DNA of 7,165 bases from an uncultured Blautia sp. (GTDB taxonomy: Bacteria > Bacillota > Clostridia > Lachnospirales > Lachnospiraceae). The notes below the pieces were generated by a model. That model was not told where the DNA came from. It saw only the letters and a list, made by a program, of their open reading frames with translations, and did no database searches. Position 1 is the stretch's first letter; each line of letters opens with the position of its first letter. Shown in pieces: positions 1-6,450 of this stretch. The translations under genes and the position numbers were made by a program. The stretch covers positions 1 to 7,165 of the forward strand of contig CAKRKL010000099.1 of assembly GCA_934358405.1 (NCBI GenBank), in the 5' to 3' direction.

Positions 1-639
1 TTTGATGATGTTTATATTGAAGGAATCACAAAGATTTCCGCCAAGGATATCCGCTACGCCAAAGAAATGGGCTGTGCTATCAAGCTTCTTGGAGTTGCGC
101 GCAATACAGACACCGGTGTGGAAGCTTATGTATGCCCAATGCTGATTCCAAGTGATCATCCTCTGGCTTCCGTAAATGACTCCTATAATGCAGTTTTTGT
201 ACATGGCGATGCTGTTGAAGATGCTATGTTCTTCGGACGTGGGGCAGGAGAGCTTCCAACTGCCAGTGCTGTAGTTGGCGATATTTTTGATATTGTCCGC
301 AATATTCAGGCAAATTGCTGCGGACGTATCGGTTGTACCTGCTACAAGCATCTTCCTGTGAAAAAAATGGAAGATACCTACAATCGCTATTTCCTGCGTC
401 TTCATGTAGAGGACCGCTGTGGTGTGCTGGCTGAGATGACAGAGGTTTTTGCCAAATATCATGTGAGCGTTGCCCAGATCATCCAGCGTGACAGCCAGAG
501 CCAGGATGATCATCTTGCAGAGGTAGTTGTGATCACAGCCAAGGTTCGGGAGGGAGACTTTAAGACGGCAGTTCAGGAGCTCTCCAATAAATCAGCTGTA
601 AAGCGTATTTCCAAGACAATTCGCGTTTATGGAAAATAA
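1..639 (+). CDS. hom: Homoserine dehydrogenase, C-terminal part (5' end outside window)
   Basis: This is the last 212 residues of an NADP(H)-dependent homoserine dehydrogenase, which reduces aspartate semialdehyde to homoserine in the cytoplasm for threonine and methionine synthesis. The reading frame is open from base 1, so the gene starts upstream. An ATG at 67 lies inside the conserved domain and is not the true start. Visible catalytic-domain features are the segment EGITKISAKDIRYAKEMG (fragment residues 7-24), followed by IKLLGVAR, and the family motif GRGAGELPTASAVVGD (about 80-95). A C-terminal ACT domain spans roughly residues 129-205 (RYFLRLHVEDRCGVLAEM onward); in this family such domains usually bind threonine for feedback inhibition. 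Family members with an ACT tail are usually about 400-430 residues, so about half is missing. The link to threonine inhibition is family knowledge, not visible here. Confidence 0.95.
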   Translation, partial: FDDVYIEGITKISAKDIRYAKEMGCAIKLLGVARNTDTGVEAYVCPMLIPSDHPLASVNDSYNAVFVHGDAVEDAMFFGRGAGELPTASAVVGDIFDIVRNIQANCCGRIGCTCYKHLPVKKMEDTYNRYFLRLHVEDRCGVLAEMTEVFAKYHVSVAQIIQRDSQSQDDHLAEVVVITAKVREGDFKTAVQELSNKSAVKRISKTIRVYGK

Positions 640-653
640 AAATAAATTTGTGA

Positions 654-681
654 TTGAAAAATCCCAGATTTTTGATACTAT
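654..681 (+). promoter_or_regulatory. Candidate sigma-A promoter for gpmI (extended -10)
   Basis: The -35 box TTGAAA (654-659) is separated by 16 nt from the -10 box TACTAT (676-681). A TG dinucleotide at 673-674 gives an extended -10. Transcription would start near 687-690, leaving about 80 nt of leader before gpmI. A second -10 reading, TATATA at 681-686, overlaps it. The prediction rests on motif match only. Confidence 0.5.
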
Positions 682-708
682 ATATAAGGAGTAACAAATA
701 AAGGAAAA

Positions 709-748
709 GCTGCTGTTTATCAGGTAATCAGCAGCCGGGAAATTTTTT
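709..748 (+). terminator. Hairpin plus T-run between hom and gpmI (terminator or leader attenuator)
   Basis: GCTGCTG (709-715) pairs with CAGCAGC (729-735). Beyond a T-T mismatch, TTA (717-719) pairs with TAA (725-727), closing a 5-nt loop. A run of six T (743-748) follows, but seven bases, CGGGAAA, separate it from the stem, which is longer than in a classic intrinsic terminator. It could end the hom transcript. Because the candidate gpmI promoter lies upstream of it, the hairpin would also sit in the gpmI leader, where it could reduce read-through or stabilise the RNA. Confidence 0.5.
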
Positions 749-768
749 ATCGCATAAAGGAGAACATT

Positions 769-2310
769 ATGAGCAAGAAACCAACGGTTTTAATGATTCT
801 TGATGGATACGGTCTGAATGACAGACATGATGCAAACGCTGTATACGAAGCTAATACACCTGTCATGGACAAGCTGATGGCTGAGTATCCTTTCGTAAAA
901 GGTAATGCAAGCGGACTGGCTGTAGGTCTTCCGGAGGGCCAGATGGGTAACTCAGAGGTAGGACATATGAATATGGGCGCAGGCCGTATTGTATATCAGG
1001 AGCTTACCAGAATTACCAAAGAGATCCAGGATGGAGATTTCTTTAAGAATGAGGCACTTCTTGCAGCTATGAAGAATGCCAAGGACAATGATTCTGCTAT
1101 CCATTTTATGGGACTTCTTTCTGATGGAGGCGTTCACAGCCACATCACTCACCTTTTCGGACTTCTTGAGATGGCTAAGAAAGAGGGACTTAAGAAGGTT
1201 TATGTACACTGCTTCCTTGATGGCCGTGATACTCCTCCGGCTTCCGGAAAGGGATACATCCAGCAGCTTCAGGCGAAGATGGATGAGCTTGGAGTAGGTG
1301 AGATCGGTGTTGTTTCCGGACGTTACTATGCAATGGACCGTGACAATCGCTGGGATCGTGTTGAGCTTGCTTACAATGCACTTACCAAGGGTGAAGGTGT
1401 GAAAGGAACAGATGCAGCTGAGGCTGTACAGGCTTCCTATGATGACGGCAAGACAGATGAGTTCGTACTTCCGACTGTGATCGAGAAGGATGGCAAGCCG
1501 GTTGCTGTTGTTTCTGATAAAGATTCTGTTGTATTCTTTAACTTCCGTCCTGACCGTGCCCGCGAGATCACAAGAGCCTTCTGTGATGATGAGTTCGCAG
1601 GCTTCGCAAGAGAGAAGAGACTTGACCTCACATATGTATGCTTCACTGACTATGATGATACTATCGGCAATAAGCTGGTTGCATTCCATAAGGTTCAGCT
1701 TCATAATACATTCGGCGAGTACCTTGCAGCTCATAACATGACTCAGGCACGTATCGCTGAGACTGAGAAATATGCTCACGTAACCTTCTTCTTCAATGGC
1801 GGCGTTGAGGAACCAAATAAGGGCGAGGACAGAATCCTTGTGAAATCTCCGAAGGTTCCTACTTATGACCTTCAGCCTGAGATGAGCGCTCCTGAGGTTT
1901 GTGAGAAGCTTGTTGAAGCAATCAAATCTGAGAAATATGACGTGATCATTATCAACTTTGCAAACCCGGATATGGTTGGACATACAGGTGTTGAGGCAGC
2001 TGCAATTAAGGCTGTTGAGACTGTTGACCAGTGCGTAGGCAAGGCTGTTGAAGCTCTCAAAGAGGTTGACGGACAGATGTTCATCTGCGCTGACCACGGT
2101 AATGCAGAGCAGCTGGTTGATTATGAGACAGGTGAGCCATATACTGCTCATACAACTAATCCGGTTCCGTTTATCCTTGTAAATGCAGATCCGAAGTATA
2201 CACTTCGCGAGAACGGATGCCTTGCAGATATCATCCCGACCCTGATCCAGCTTATGGGCATGGAGCAGCCGGCTGAGATGACAGGAAAGTCCCTTCTTGT
2301 TGAGAAATAA
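769..2310 (+). CDS. gpmI: 2,3-bisphosphoglycerate-independent phosphoglycerate mutase
   Basis: This cytoplasmic glycolytic/gluconeogenic enzyme interconverts 3- and 2-phosphoglycerate through a phosphoserine intermediate, using two Mn ions. At 513 residues it has normal GpmI length. The metal and catalytic residues known from the Bacillus enzyme are all in place: D12 (ILDGYG), catalytic S62 (MGNSEVGH), H123 (GGVHSH), R153/D154 (DGRDTPP), R185 and R191, R260/R263 (NFRPDR), K334, D401 and H405 (NPDMVGHTG), D442/H443 (ADHGN) and H461 (AHTTNP). The phosphatase-type domain is split around the inserted phosphotransferase domain (roughly residues 75-310). The ATG at 769 is fixed by AAAGGAG (756-762) six bases upstream. 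Leucine is almost always CTT or CTG. No TTA, CTA or TCA codon occurs in register from codon 63 to codon 461, which suggests a highly expressed gene. It probably has its own promoter and ends in a strong terminator. Confidence 0.98.
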   Translation: MSKKPTVLMILDGYGLNDRHDANAVYEANTPVMDKLMAEYPFVKGNASGLAVGLPEGQMGNSEVGHMNMGAGRIVYQELTRITKEIQDGDFFKNEALLAAMKNAKDNDSAIHFMGLLSDGGVHSHITHLFGLLEMAKKEGLKKVYVHCFLDGRDTPPASGKGYIQQLQAKMDELGVGEIGVVSGRYYAMDRDNRWDRVELAYNALTKGEGVKGTDAAEAVQASYDDGKTDEFVLPTVIEKDGKPVAVVSDKDSVVFFNFRPDRAREITRAFCDDEFAGFAREKRLDLTYVCFTDYDDTIGNKLVAFHKVQLHNTFGEYLAAHNMTQARIAETEKYAHVTFFFNGGVEEPNKGEDRILVKSPKVPTYDLQPEMSAPEVCEKLVEAIKSEKYDVIIINFANPDMVGHTGVEAAAIKAVETVDQCVGKAVEALKEVDGQMFICADHGNAEQLVDYETGEPYTAHTTNPVPFILVNADPKYTLRENGCLADIIPTLIQLMGMEQPAEMTGKSLLVEK

Positions 2311-2328
2311 AGTGATATGTTTATTCAG

Positions 2329-2361
2329 GGTGCAGCTTCTAAAAGGGGCTGCACCTTTTTT
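2329..2361 (+). terminator. Intrinsic terminator of gpmI
   Basis: GGTGCAGC (2329-2336) and GCTGCACC (2348-2355) form a perfect 8-bp GC-rich stem with an 11-nt loop. Six T (2356-2361) follow immediately. It lies 18 nt after the gpmI stop codon, so read-through into the transporter gene should be low. Confidence 0.93.
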
Positions 2362-2399
2362 GGCCTTTCGGGTAATTCAAAAATTTCTTAAAAAGGGGC

Positions 2400-2428
2400 T
2401 TGAAAGTAAAGAAAATATGGAATATAAT
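2400..2428 (+). promoter_or_regulatory. Strong sigma-A-type promoter for the MATE transporter
   Basis: TTGAAA (2400-2405), a 17-nt spacer and a perfect TATAAT (2423-2428) form a near-consensus vegetative promoter. It lies just after the gpmI terminator. The expected start is near 2434-2436, giving a leader of about 35 nt. The ribosome binding site GGAGG (2456-2460) lies nine bases before the ATG. No obvious operator palindrome or adjacent regulator gene is visible. Confidence 0.82.
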
Positions 2429-2469
2429 CGCTCTCAAACAATATTTTTTTCATATGGAGGATACATAAA

Positions 2470-3813
2470 ATGCAGACAGACATGACTGTGGGAAAGCCTA
2501 TGAAAATGCTGCTGAATTTCACCATTCCGGTTTTTATCGGCAATGTGTTTCAGCAGCTTTACAGCATGGCGGATGCGGTCATAGTAGGAAAGTTTGTAGG
2601 CACCAAGGGCCTGGCGGCAGTAGGCGCAACAGGTACTATTACCTTTCTTATTATTGGCTTTTTGATGGGGCTGACCACAGGCTTTACAGTACTTACCTCC
2701 CAGAAGTTTGGCGCAGGAAGAATGGACGAGATGCGAAGGACCGTTGGAAATGCAGCTATTCTTTCCGCTGTAATCGCAGTGATCATGACTGCGGTCAGTA
2801 TGCTTGGAATGCACAGCCTGCTTGTTTTTATGCACACACCGGAGGATATTTTTGACGGGGCATATGGTTATATTATGATCATTTGTGCCGGTATTTTTAC
2901 CCAGGTGCTTTATAATCTGGTTTCCAGTATATTAAGAGCCTTAGGAAACAGTAAGACACCTTTGTACTTTCTGATCCTGGCGGCAGGCCTTAATATTGTT
3001 CTGGATCTTGTGTTTATTATCTTTTTCCACTGGGGCGCACCGGGTGCCGCATGGGCAACGGTTATTTCACAGGGAGTATCCGGAGTTCTCTGCCTGGTCT
3101 ATATATGGAAGGCTGTTCCGGAGCTTCGGATGAAAAAGGAAGACTGGTATTTTGATAAGGACATTGCCAGAAAGCAGATCAGCGTAGGAATTCCAATGGG
3201 CCTTCAGTACTCTATTACTGCAATTGGAACTATGATGGTGCAGAGCGCTTTGAATATTCTGGGATCTTATGCAGTCGCAGCCTTTACTGCCGGAAACAAG
3301 ATTGAGAATATTTTCACACAGGCATTTGTTGCCATTGGAACTACAATCTCTACATACAATGCACAGAATATTGGAGCCGGAAAGCTGGACCGTGTACGTC
3401 AGGGCTTTAGGGCAACGGACGTGATCGGATGCGCATATGCGGTAATTGCAGGCTTTATACTTTTCTTTGCAGGCAAGTATTTTTCCTATCTGTTTATCTC
3501 AGACAATGCCGAAGAGGTTATCCCTATGGTGGACACCTACCTCCGATGTGTGGGAATATTTCTGGTCCCGTTGTATGTGGTAAACTGCTACCGCAATGGA
3601 TTCCAGGGGATGGGCTATGGACTTCTTCCTATGCTCTCCGGAGTGGCAGAGCTTGTTGGAAGAGGTGTGATGGCTATCGTTGCAGCCAATAATAAAAGCT
3701 ATACCATGGCATGCATGGCAAGTCCGTTTGCCTGGGTAGTTGCCACAGCACTTCTGATCATATTGTATTTCTATGTGATGAAGGACATGAAGAAAAAATT
3801 AACACCTGTCTGA
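2470..3813 (+). CDS. MATE-family multidrug/cation efflux transporter
   Basis: This 447-residue integral membrane protein has the usual size and 12-helix pattern of the multidrug and toxic compound extrusion family (NorM/DinF-like). Such proteins export organic cations or other toxic compounds in exchange for Na+ or H+. Diagnostic segments are QQLYSMADAVIVGKFVG (28-44), LTSQKFGAGR (75-84) and LRALGNSKTPLYF (155-167). In the second half, YNAQNIGAGKLDRVRQGFR (296-314) mirrors residues 75-93, showing the two-lobe internal duplication of the family. Hydrophobic helices lie at about 13-33, 48-74, 93-116, 132-153, 163-187, 191-213, 240-262, 268-292, 316-336, 354-374, 384-406 and 415-437. A loop rich in charged residues at about 214-236 separates the lobes. 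The ATG at 2470 is set by GGAGG nine bases upstream. It is transcribed alone, between a promoter and a terminator. The substrate cannot be read from sequence, so no gene symbol is given. Confidence 0.93.
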   Translation: MQTDMTVGKPMKMLLNFTIPVFIGNVFQQLYSMADAVIVGKFVGTKGLAAVGATGTITFLIIGFLMGLTTGFTVLTSQKFGAGRMDEMRRTVGNAAILSAVIAVIMTAVSMLGMHSLLVFMHTPEDIFDGAYGYIMIICAGIFTQVLYNLVSSILRALGNSKTPLYFLILAAGLNIVLDLVFIIFFHWGAPGAAWATVISQGVSGVLCLVYIWKAVPELRMKKEDWYFDKDIARKQISVGIPMGLQYSITAIGTMMVQSALNILGSYAVAAFTAGNKIENIFTQAFVAIGTTISTYNAQNIGAGKLDRVRQGFRATDVIGCAYAVIAGFILFFAGKYFSYLFISDNAEEVIPMVDTYLRCVGIFLVPLYVVNCYRNGFQGMGYGLLPMLSGVAELVGRGVMAIVAANNKSYTMACMASPFAWVVATALLIILYFYVMKDMKKKLTPV

Positions 3814-3839
3814 AGGGTAAATGGACATATAGGAAAAAT

Positions 3840-3855
3840 TAGGATTACAATCCTA
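3840..3855. repeat. 16-bp palindrome TAGGATT-AC-AATCCTA
   Basis: Seven-base arms (3840-3846 and 3849-3855) flank a 2-nt centre, a near-perfect dyad 26 nt after the MATE stop codon. The right arm can alternatively pair with TATAGG at 3828-3833 through CCTATA (3852-3857), so two competing hairpins are possible in RNA. As DNA it has the size of a dimeric-regulator operator, but no promoter overlaps it clearly. Its function is unknown. Confidence 0.4.
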
Positions 3856-3878
3856 TAGCTGGAATGTACTAAGATAGA

Positions 3879-3936
3879 TGTGTCAGATGGAATAGATGCA
3901 ATAATAGATGCAATTCTTCCACCTGACACATTTTTT
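3879..3936 (+). terminator. Long-hairpin intrinsic terminator of the MATE gene
   Basis: TGTGTCAG (3879-3886) pairs with CTGACACA (3923-3930). After an A-C mismatch, TGGAA (3888-3892) pairs with TTCCA (3917-3921). Six T (3931-3936) follow directly. The stem is 13 bp with one mismatch, and the apical region of about 24 nt is unusually large. It lies about 65 nt after the MATE stop codon. A second T7 run (3953-3959) follows a weak 4-bp stem (TCTG/CAGA) and may be a minor backup. Confidence 0.85.
3891..3914 (+). repeat. Perfect tandem 12-bp repeat in the terminator loop
   Basis: AATAGATGCAAT occurs twice back to back (3891-3902 and 3903-3914) with no mismatch. It fills the apical part of the terminator hairpin and slightly overlaps its upper stem. 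This is consistent with a recent slippage duplication that enlarged the loop without harming the base stem. Confidence 0.85.
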
Positions 3937-4048
3937 CTGTTTGAATCAGAGGTTTTTTTAAATATCTGGGAAGAATCTTTATTTTCTCAAAGCCAGCTTG
4001 AAAAATACATAGGAAATATACATTTTAAGATGCAAATTGGAAAATATA
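3937..4048. other. AT-rich intergenic stretch without a gene
   Basis: The whole gap between the MATE stop codon and the L,D-transpeptidase start is about 307 nt. Apart from the palindrome, the terminator and the extended -10 promoter annotated separately, I see no ORF with a ribosome binding site and no recognisable structured RNA here. A possible weak extra promoter is TTGAAA (3998-4003) with TACATT (4019-4024) at 15-nt spacing. Confidence 0.45.
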
Positions 4049-4057
4049 TGTTATAAT
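4049..4057 (+). promoter_or_regulatory. Extended -10 promoter for the L,D-transpeptidase gene
   Basis: TG-T-TATAAT (4049-4057) is a perfect extended -10 element. The -35 region about 17 nt upstream (GATGCA, 4029-4034) matches poorly, which is typical of promoters relying on the TG extension. The start would be near 4063-4065, giving a leader of about 57 nt. Its position shows that an in-frame TTG at 4037 cannot be the translation start of the main transcript. Confidence 0.68.
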
Positions 4058-4103
4058 AAAAAAGGTTTTGCCAGACATGGTGAAGTTAACAGCAGTGTTT
4101 ATA

Positions 4104-4110
4104 AGAGGAG
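4104..4110 (+). promoter_or_regulatory. Ribosome binding site that decides the L,D-transpeptidase start
   Basis: AGAGGAG (4104-4110) lies ten bases before the ATG at 4121. The reading frame stays open upstream to a TTG at 4037. That alternative start lies upstream of the TATAAT box and lacks a good Shine-Dalgarno sequence, so 4121 is preferred. Confidence 0.8.
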
Positions 4111-4120
4111 AAATTTATAC

Positions 4121-6097
4121 ATGAGTAAGGACGAAAAGCGTACTCAGAGAAGCCCGGGAGGCTTTGAAGACAAAATAGATGCAGCCATGGCAGATCTGGA
4201 AGTGAATTCAGAGGATGAATTCCATGACGCTGATTTTTTTGAGGAAGAGGATACGCAGTCATTTGAGGAGTTTGATTCCTGGGATGATACAGAAGATGCC
4301 CATGATCAGGATAATTTTACAGAAGACGATTCTATAGAAGAGGATGATTCCACAGAGGATGATTTTATAGAAGAGGATTACCCGGAAGAATATCCTGAGG
4401 AAGAGGAATATGATGACCAGGCTTCCGCAGAATATGGCGAGGATAATGAAGGTGATTCCAGGGAACTGCCGGATGAGCAGAATACTATTCATGAGGACAG
4501 TGAAGAGGAAGAAGAATCCCAGTCAGAAGAGCTTCCCTCTCATTCCAGGAAGAGCCGCAGCCGTCAGGGAAACAAGAAAAGTGCCCGCCCTGCAGCGCGT
4601 TCTGCCCGTCCTGCCAGAATCGCCTATGTTCCTATTTCAGAGGAAGAACTGGATGAGAAGGTTATTCCTGTTCAGAAAAAGAAGCATAAGGGACTGAAGG
4701 TAACAGGACTTGTTATGGCTATTATGGCTATGACAGCAGGCTGCGCCTATGGTGCAGTCACCTATTATTATGCAGATCGCTTTTTTGAAGGGACGTACAT
4801 TAATGGGGTTAACTGTTCCAATAAGACTGCCTATGAGGCTGAACAGATAATCGCCGACAAGGTAGAGGACTATTCTATTGAGATAAGCTCAAGGAATCAG
4901 GAGCCACAGAGCATCAGCGGAAGCCAGATCGGCTATCAGTATATATCTGACGGAGAGGTGCTGGCACTTCTGAAGCAGCAGAAGCCTTATGAGTGGGTGA
5001 GAGGCTTTATGGAAACAAGAAGCTACACCACACAGGAGAAGGTAACCTTTGACAAGAATCTTCTTCAGAGCCAGGTGAAAGCCCTGAGCTGTGCACAGCC
5101 TGAGAACCAGGTGGAGCCTGAGAATGCCTATGTGGCGATGAACGGAGAGGAATTTACCATTGTTCCGGAAACTGAGGGAAGCAAGCTGAAGGTGAAGGAA
5201 GCATATAAGGCACTTGATCTGGCTATTTCCGGTAGCCAGACCAGCATTGATCTTGGAAGCACACCGGATGTGTATGCAGTGGCAGCAGTGACCAGTGAGG
5301 ACTCTACATTACAGGCTACCAGAGATGCCTATAATAATTATACGAAAGCAAGCATTACCTATACCTTTGGAGATCAGACAGTGACTCTTGACGGAAATAC
5401 ACTGAAGGGCTGGCTGCAGTTTGATGAGAAAGGACAGCTGATACAGGATGATGCATCCTTTACCCAGCATGTTAAGGACTTTGTGGCACAGCTTGCAAGT
5501 GAGCACAATACAGTAGGAACTACCCGCTCCTTTAATACTACAAGCGGAAGAACCGTTTCTGTATATGGCTCTGCATACGGCTGGAAGATTGATCAGGATG
5601 CAGAGGCAACGCAGCTTACAGAGGAAATCCGTACCGGAACACAGATTACCCGCGAGCCTGTTTATTCCATGAGAGCTAATGCATATGGATATAACGACAT
5701 TGGAAGTACTTATATTGAAGTTGATCTGAGCAGTCAGCACATGTACTATTACCAGAACGGAAGTATTATTTTTGATTCTGATATTGTTTCAGGTGATATC
5801 CGCTATGATGACAGAGCTACTCCTCCTGGAATATTTACTTTGTATTATAAGAAGAGTCCGGATGTTCTTCGCGGTGCGAAGAAACCAGATGGCACTTATG
5901 AATATGAGACACAGGTTACTTACTGGATGCCGTTCAACGGAGGAATTGGCTTCCACGATGCTACCTGGCAGGCTTATTTCGGTGGGGATCGCTATACCTA
6001 CGCAGGATCACATGGATGTATCAATATGCCATTGGATGCAGCTGCTACCTTATACAGCATAATTGATTCCAGTGTGCCAATCGTATGCTTTTATTAA
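4121..6097 (+). CDS. Membrane-anchored L,D-transpeptidase (PG-binding plus YkuD domains) with acidic cytoplasmic tail
   Basis: This 658-residue peptidoglycan cross-linking enzyme would act on the outer face of the membrane, forming 3-3 (mDAP/Lys-type) peptide bridges that resist most penicillins. Residues 31-140 are extremely acidic: I count 56 Asp/Glu in 110, with one Arg and no Lys. A basic linker follows (about 141-191, with SARPAARSARPAR and KKKHKGLK). One membrane helix lies at about 193-216. Because of the basic residues just before it, the N-terminus should be cytoplasmic and the rest external. Outside are two regions resembling the PG_binding_4 fold (about 218-385 and 395-515). The YkuD catalytic domain covers about 527-658, with H612 (GFHDATW) and the signature SHGCIN, catalytic C633. 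The C-terminus ends 20 residues after the last conserved block, so the gene is complete. Domain limits are estimates. It is probably co-transcribed with the small membrane protein downstream. Which of the family's roles applies cannot be decided. Confidence 0.93.
   Translation: MSKDEKRTQRSPGGFEDKIDAAMADLEVNSEDEFHDADFFEEEDTQSFEEFDSWDDTEDAHDQDNFTEDDSIEEDDSTEDDFIEEDYPEEYPEEEEYDDQASAEYGEDNEGDSRELPDEQNTIHEDSEEEEESQSEELPSHSRKSRSRQGNKKSARPAARSARPARIAYVPISEEELDEKVIPVQKKKHKGLKVTGLVMAIMAMTAGCAYGAVTYYYADRFFEGTYINGVNCSNKTAYEAEQIIADKVEDYSIEISSRNQEPQSISGSQIGYQYISDGEVLALLKQQKPYEWVRGFMETRSYTTQEKVTFDKNLLQSQVKALSCAQPENQVEPENAYVAMNGEEFTIVPETEGSKLKVKEAYKALDLAISGSQTSIDLGSTPDVYAVAAVTSEDSTLQATRDAYNNYTKASITYTFGDQTVTLDGNTLKGWLQFDEKGQLIQDDASFTQHVKDFVAQLASEHNTVGTTRSFNTTSGRTVSVYGSAYGWKIDQDAEATQLTEEIRTGTQITREPVYSMRANAYGYNDIGSTYIEVDLSSQHMYYYQNGSIIFDSDIVSGDIRYDDRATPPGIFTLYYKKSPDVLRGAKKPDGTYEYETQVTYWMPFNGGIGFHDATWQAYFGGDRYTYAGSHGCINMPLDAAATLYSIIDSSVPIVCFY
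4319..4384 (+). repeat. 33-bp imperfect tandem duplication in the acidic tail of the L,D-transpeptidase
   Basis: Copies at 4319-4351 and 4352-4384 match at 26 of 33 bases. They encode TEDDSIEEDDS and TEDDFIEEDYP. The unit is in frame and continues an Asp/Glu-rich pattern, suggesting that the tail grows and shrinks by in-frame repeat slippage. Confidence 0.75.
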
Positions 6098-6145
6098 ATG
6101 ACAATTACGATCTTTTAAAACAAAAGAAGTGGAGAGTAAGCTAAT

Positions 6146-6442
6146 ATGAACATGGATTCCTTTGATATGATACTGACAGTAGCAGCTCTTGTAATGGGAG
6201 TTATGCTTCTTACAGGTCATGGAGATATTTTGATGAAGGGCGGCAATGCTGCTGAGCGCAAGAAGCTTTACGATGAGAAAAAAATCCAGCTGATTTCCGG
6301 TGTGGCTTTGCTTATTTTCGGAGTGCTTACCGGATTGGATATGGTAATCACAAGCTATGCCTATGATATTATTTATCTGGTAGCAGTGCTTGTTATCTTT
6401 ATAATTATGATCGTTCTTATTCGGAAAAAATGTAGAAAATAA
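6146..6442 (+). CDS. Small three-helix membrane protein, DUF3784-like
   Basis: The product is 98 residues with three predicted membrane helices (about 7-24, 48-66 and 73-92). A charged loop, ERKKLYDEKK (37-46), separates the first two, and the tail RKKCRK is basic. The loop pattern (K-x-YDEKK followed by a helix starting near a Gly) recalls the poorly characterised DUF3784 family of small Firmicute membrane proteins. That assignment comes from memory of the pattern and is tentative. GGAGAG (6131-6136) lies nine bases before the ATG at 6146. The next ATG (6152) is too far from it. It starts 48 nt after the L,D-transpeptidase stop with no terminator between, so it is probably the second gene of that operon and could be linked to cell-envelope function. 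No catalytic motif is visible. Confidence 0.8.
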   Translation: MNMDSFDMILTVAALVMGVMLLTGHGDILMKGGNAAERKKLYDEKKIQLISGVALLIFGVLTGLDMVITSYAYDIIYLVAVLVIFIIMIVLIRKKCRK

Positions 6443-6450
6443 AACCAAAA

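Noticed and set aside
686..735. Leader peptide in the gpmI leader suggested by AAGGAG at 686-691
   Set aside because: No ATG, GTG or TTG codon follows at a workable distance.
952..2151. 399-residue minus-strand open frame inside gpmI
   Set aside because: It is in codon register opposite a fully conserved enzyme gene, is rich in Leu/Ser/Cys/Ile without any recognisable domain, and is explained by absence of TTA, CTA and TCA codons in gpmI.
2297..2485. 62-residue plus-strand frame bridging gpmI and the MATE gene
   Set aside because: It runs through the gpmI terminator and the MATE promoter and has no ribosome binding site.
2434..2837. Two minus-strand frames of 133 and 92 residues opposite the 5' end of the MATE gene
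   Set aside because: Both are shadows of a well-conserved transporter gene, and their composition does not resemble a real protein.
3937..3959. Second terminator after the MATE gene (TCTG/CAGA stem plus T7)
   Set aside because: The stem is only four base pairs with mixed composition; at best a minor backup to the strong hairpin at 3879-3936.
4037..4120. In-frame upstream extension of the L,D-transpeptidase from a TTG codon (28 extra residues)
   Set aside because: The TATAAT box at 4052-4057 would lie inside the coding region, the TTG lacks a good ribosome binding site, and ATG 4121 has AGAGGAG at proper spacing.
5309..5740. 143-residue minus-strand frame within the L,D-transpeptidase
   Set aside because: It is antisense to the conserved PG-binding region, with a Cys/Ile/Ser-rich product and no recognisable domain.
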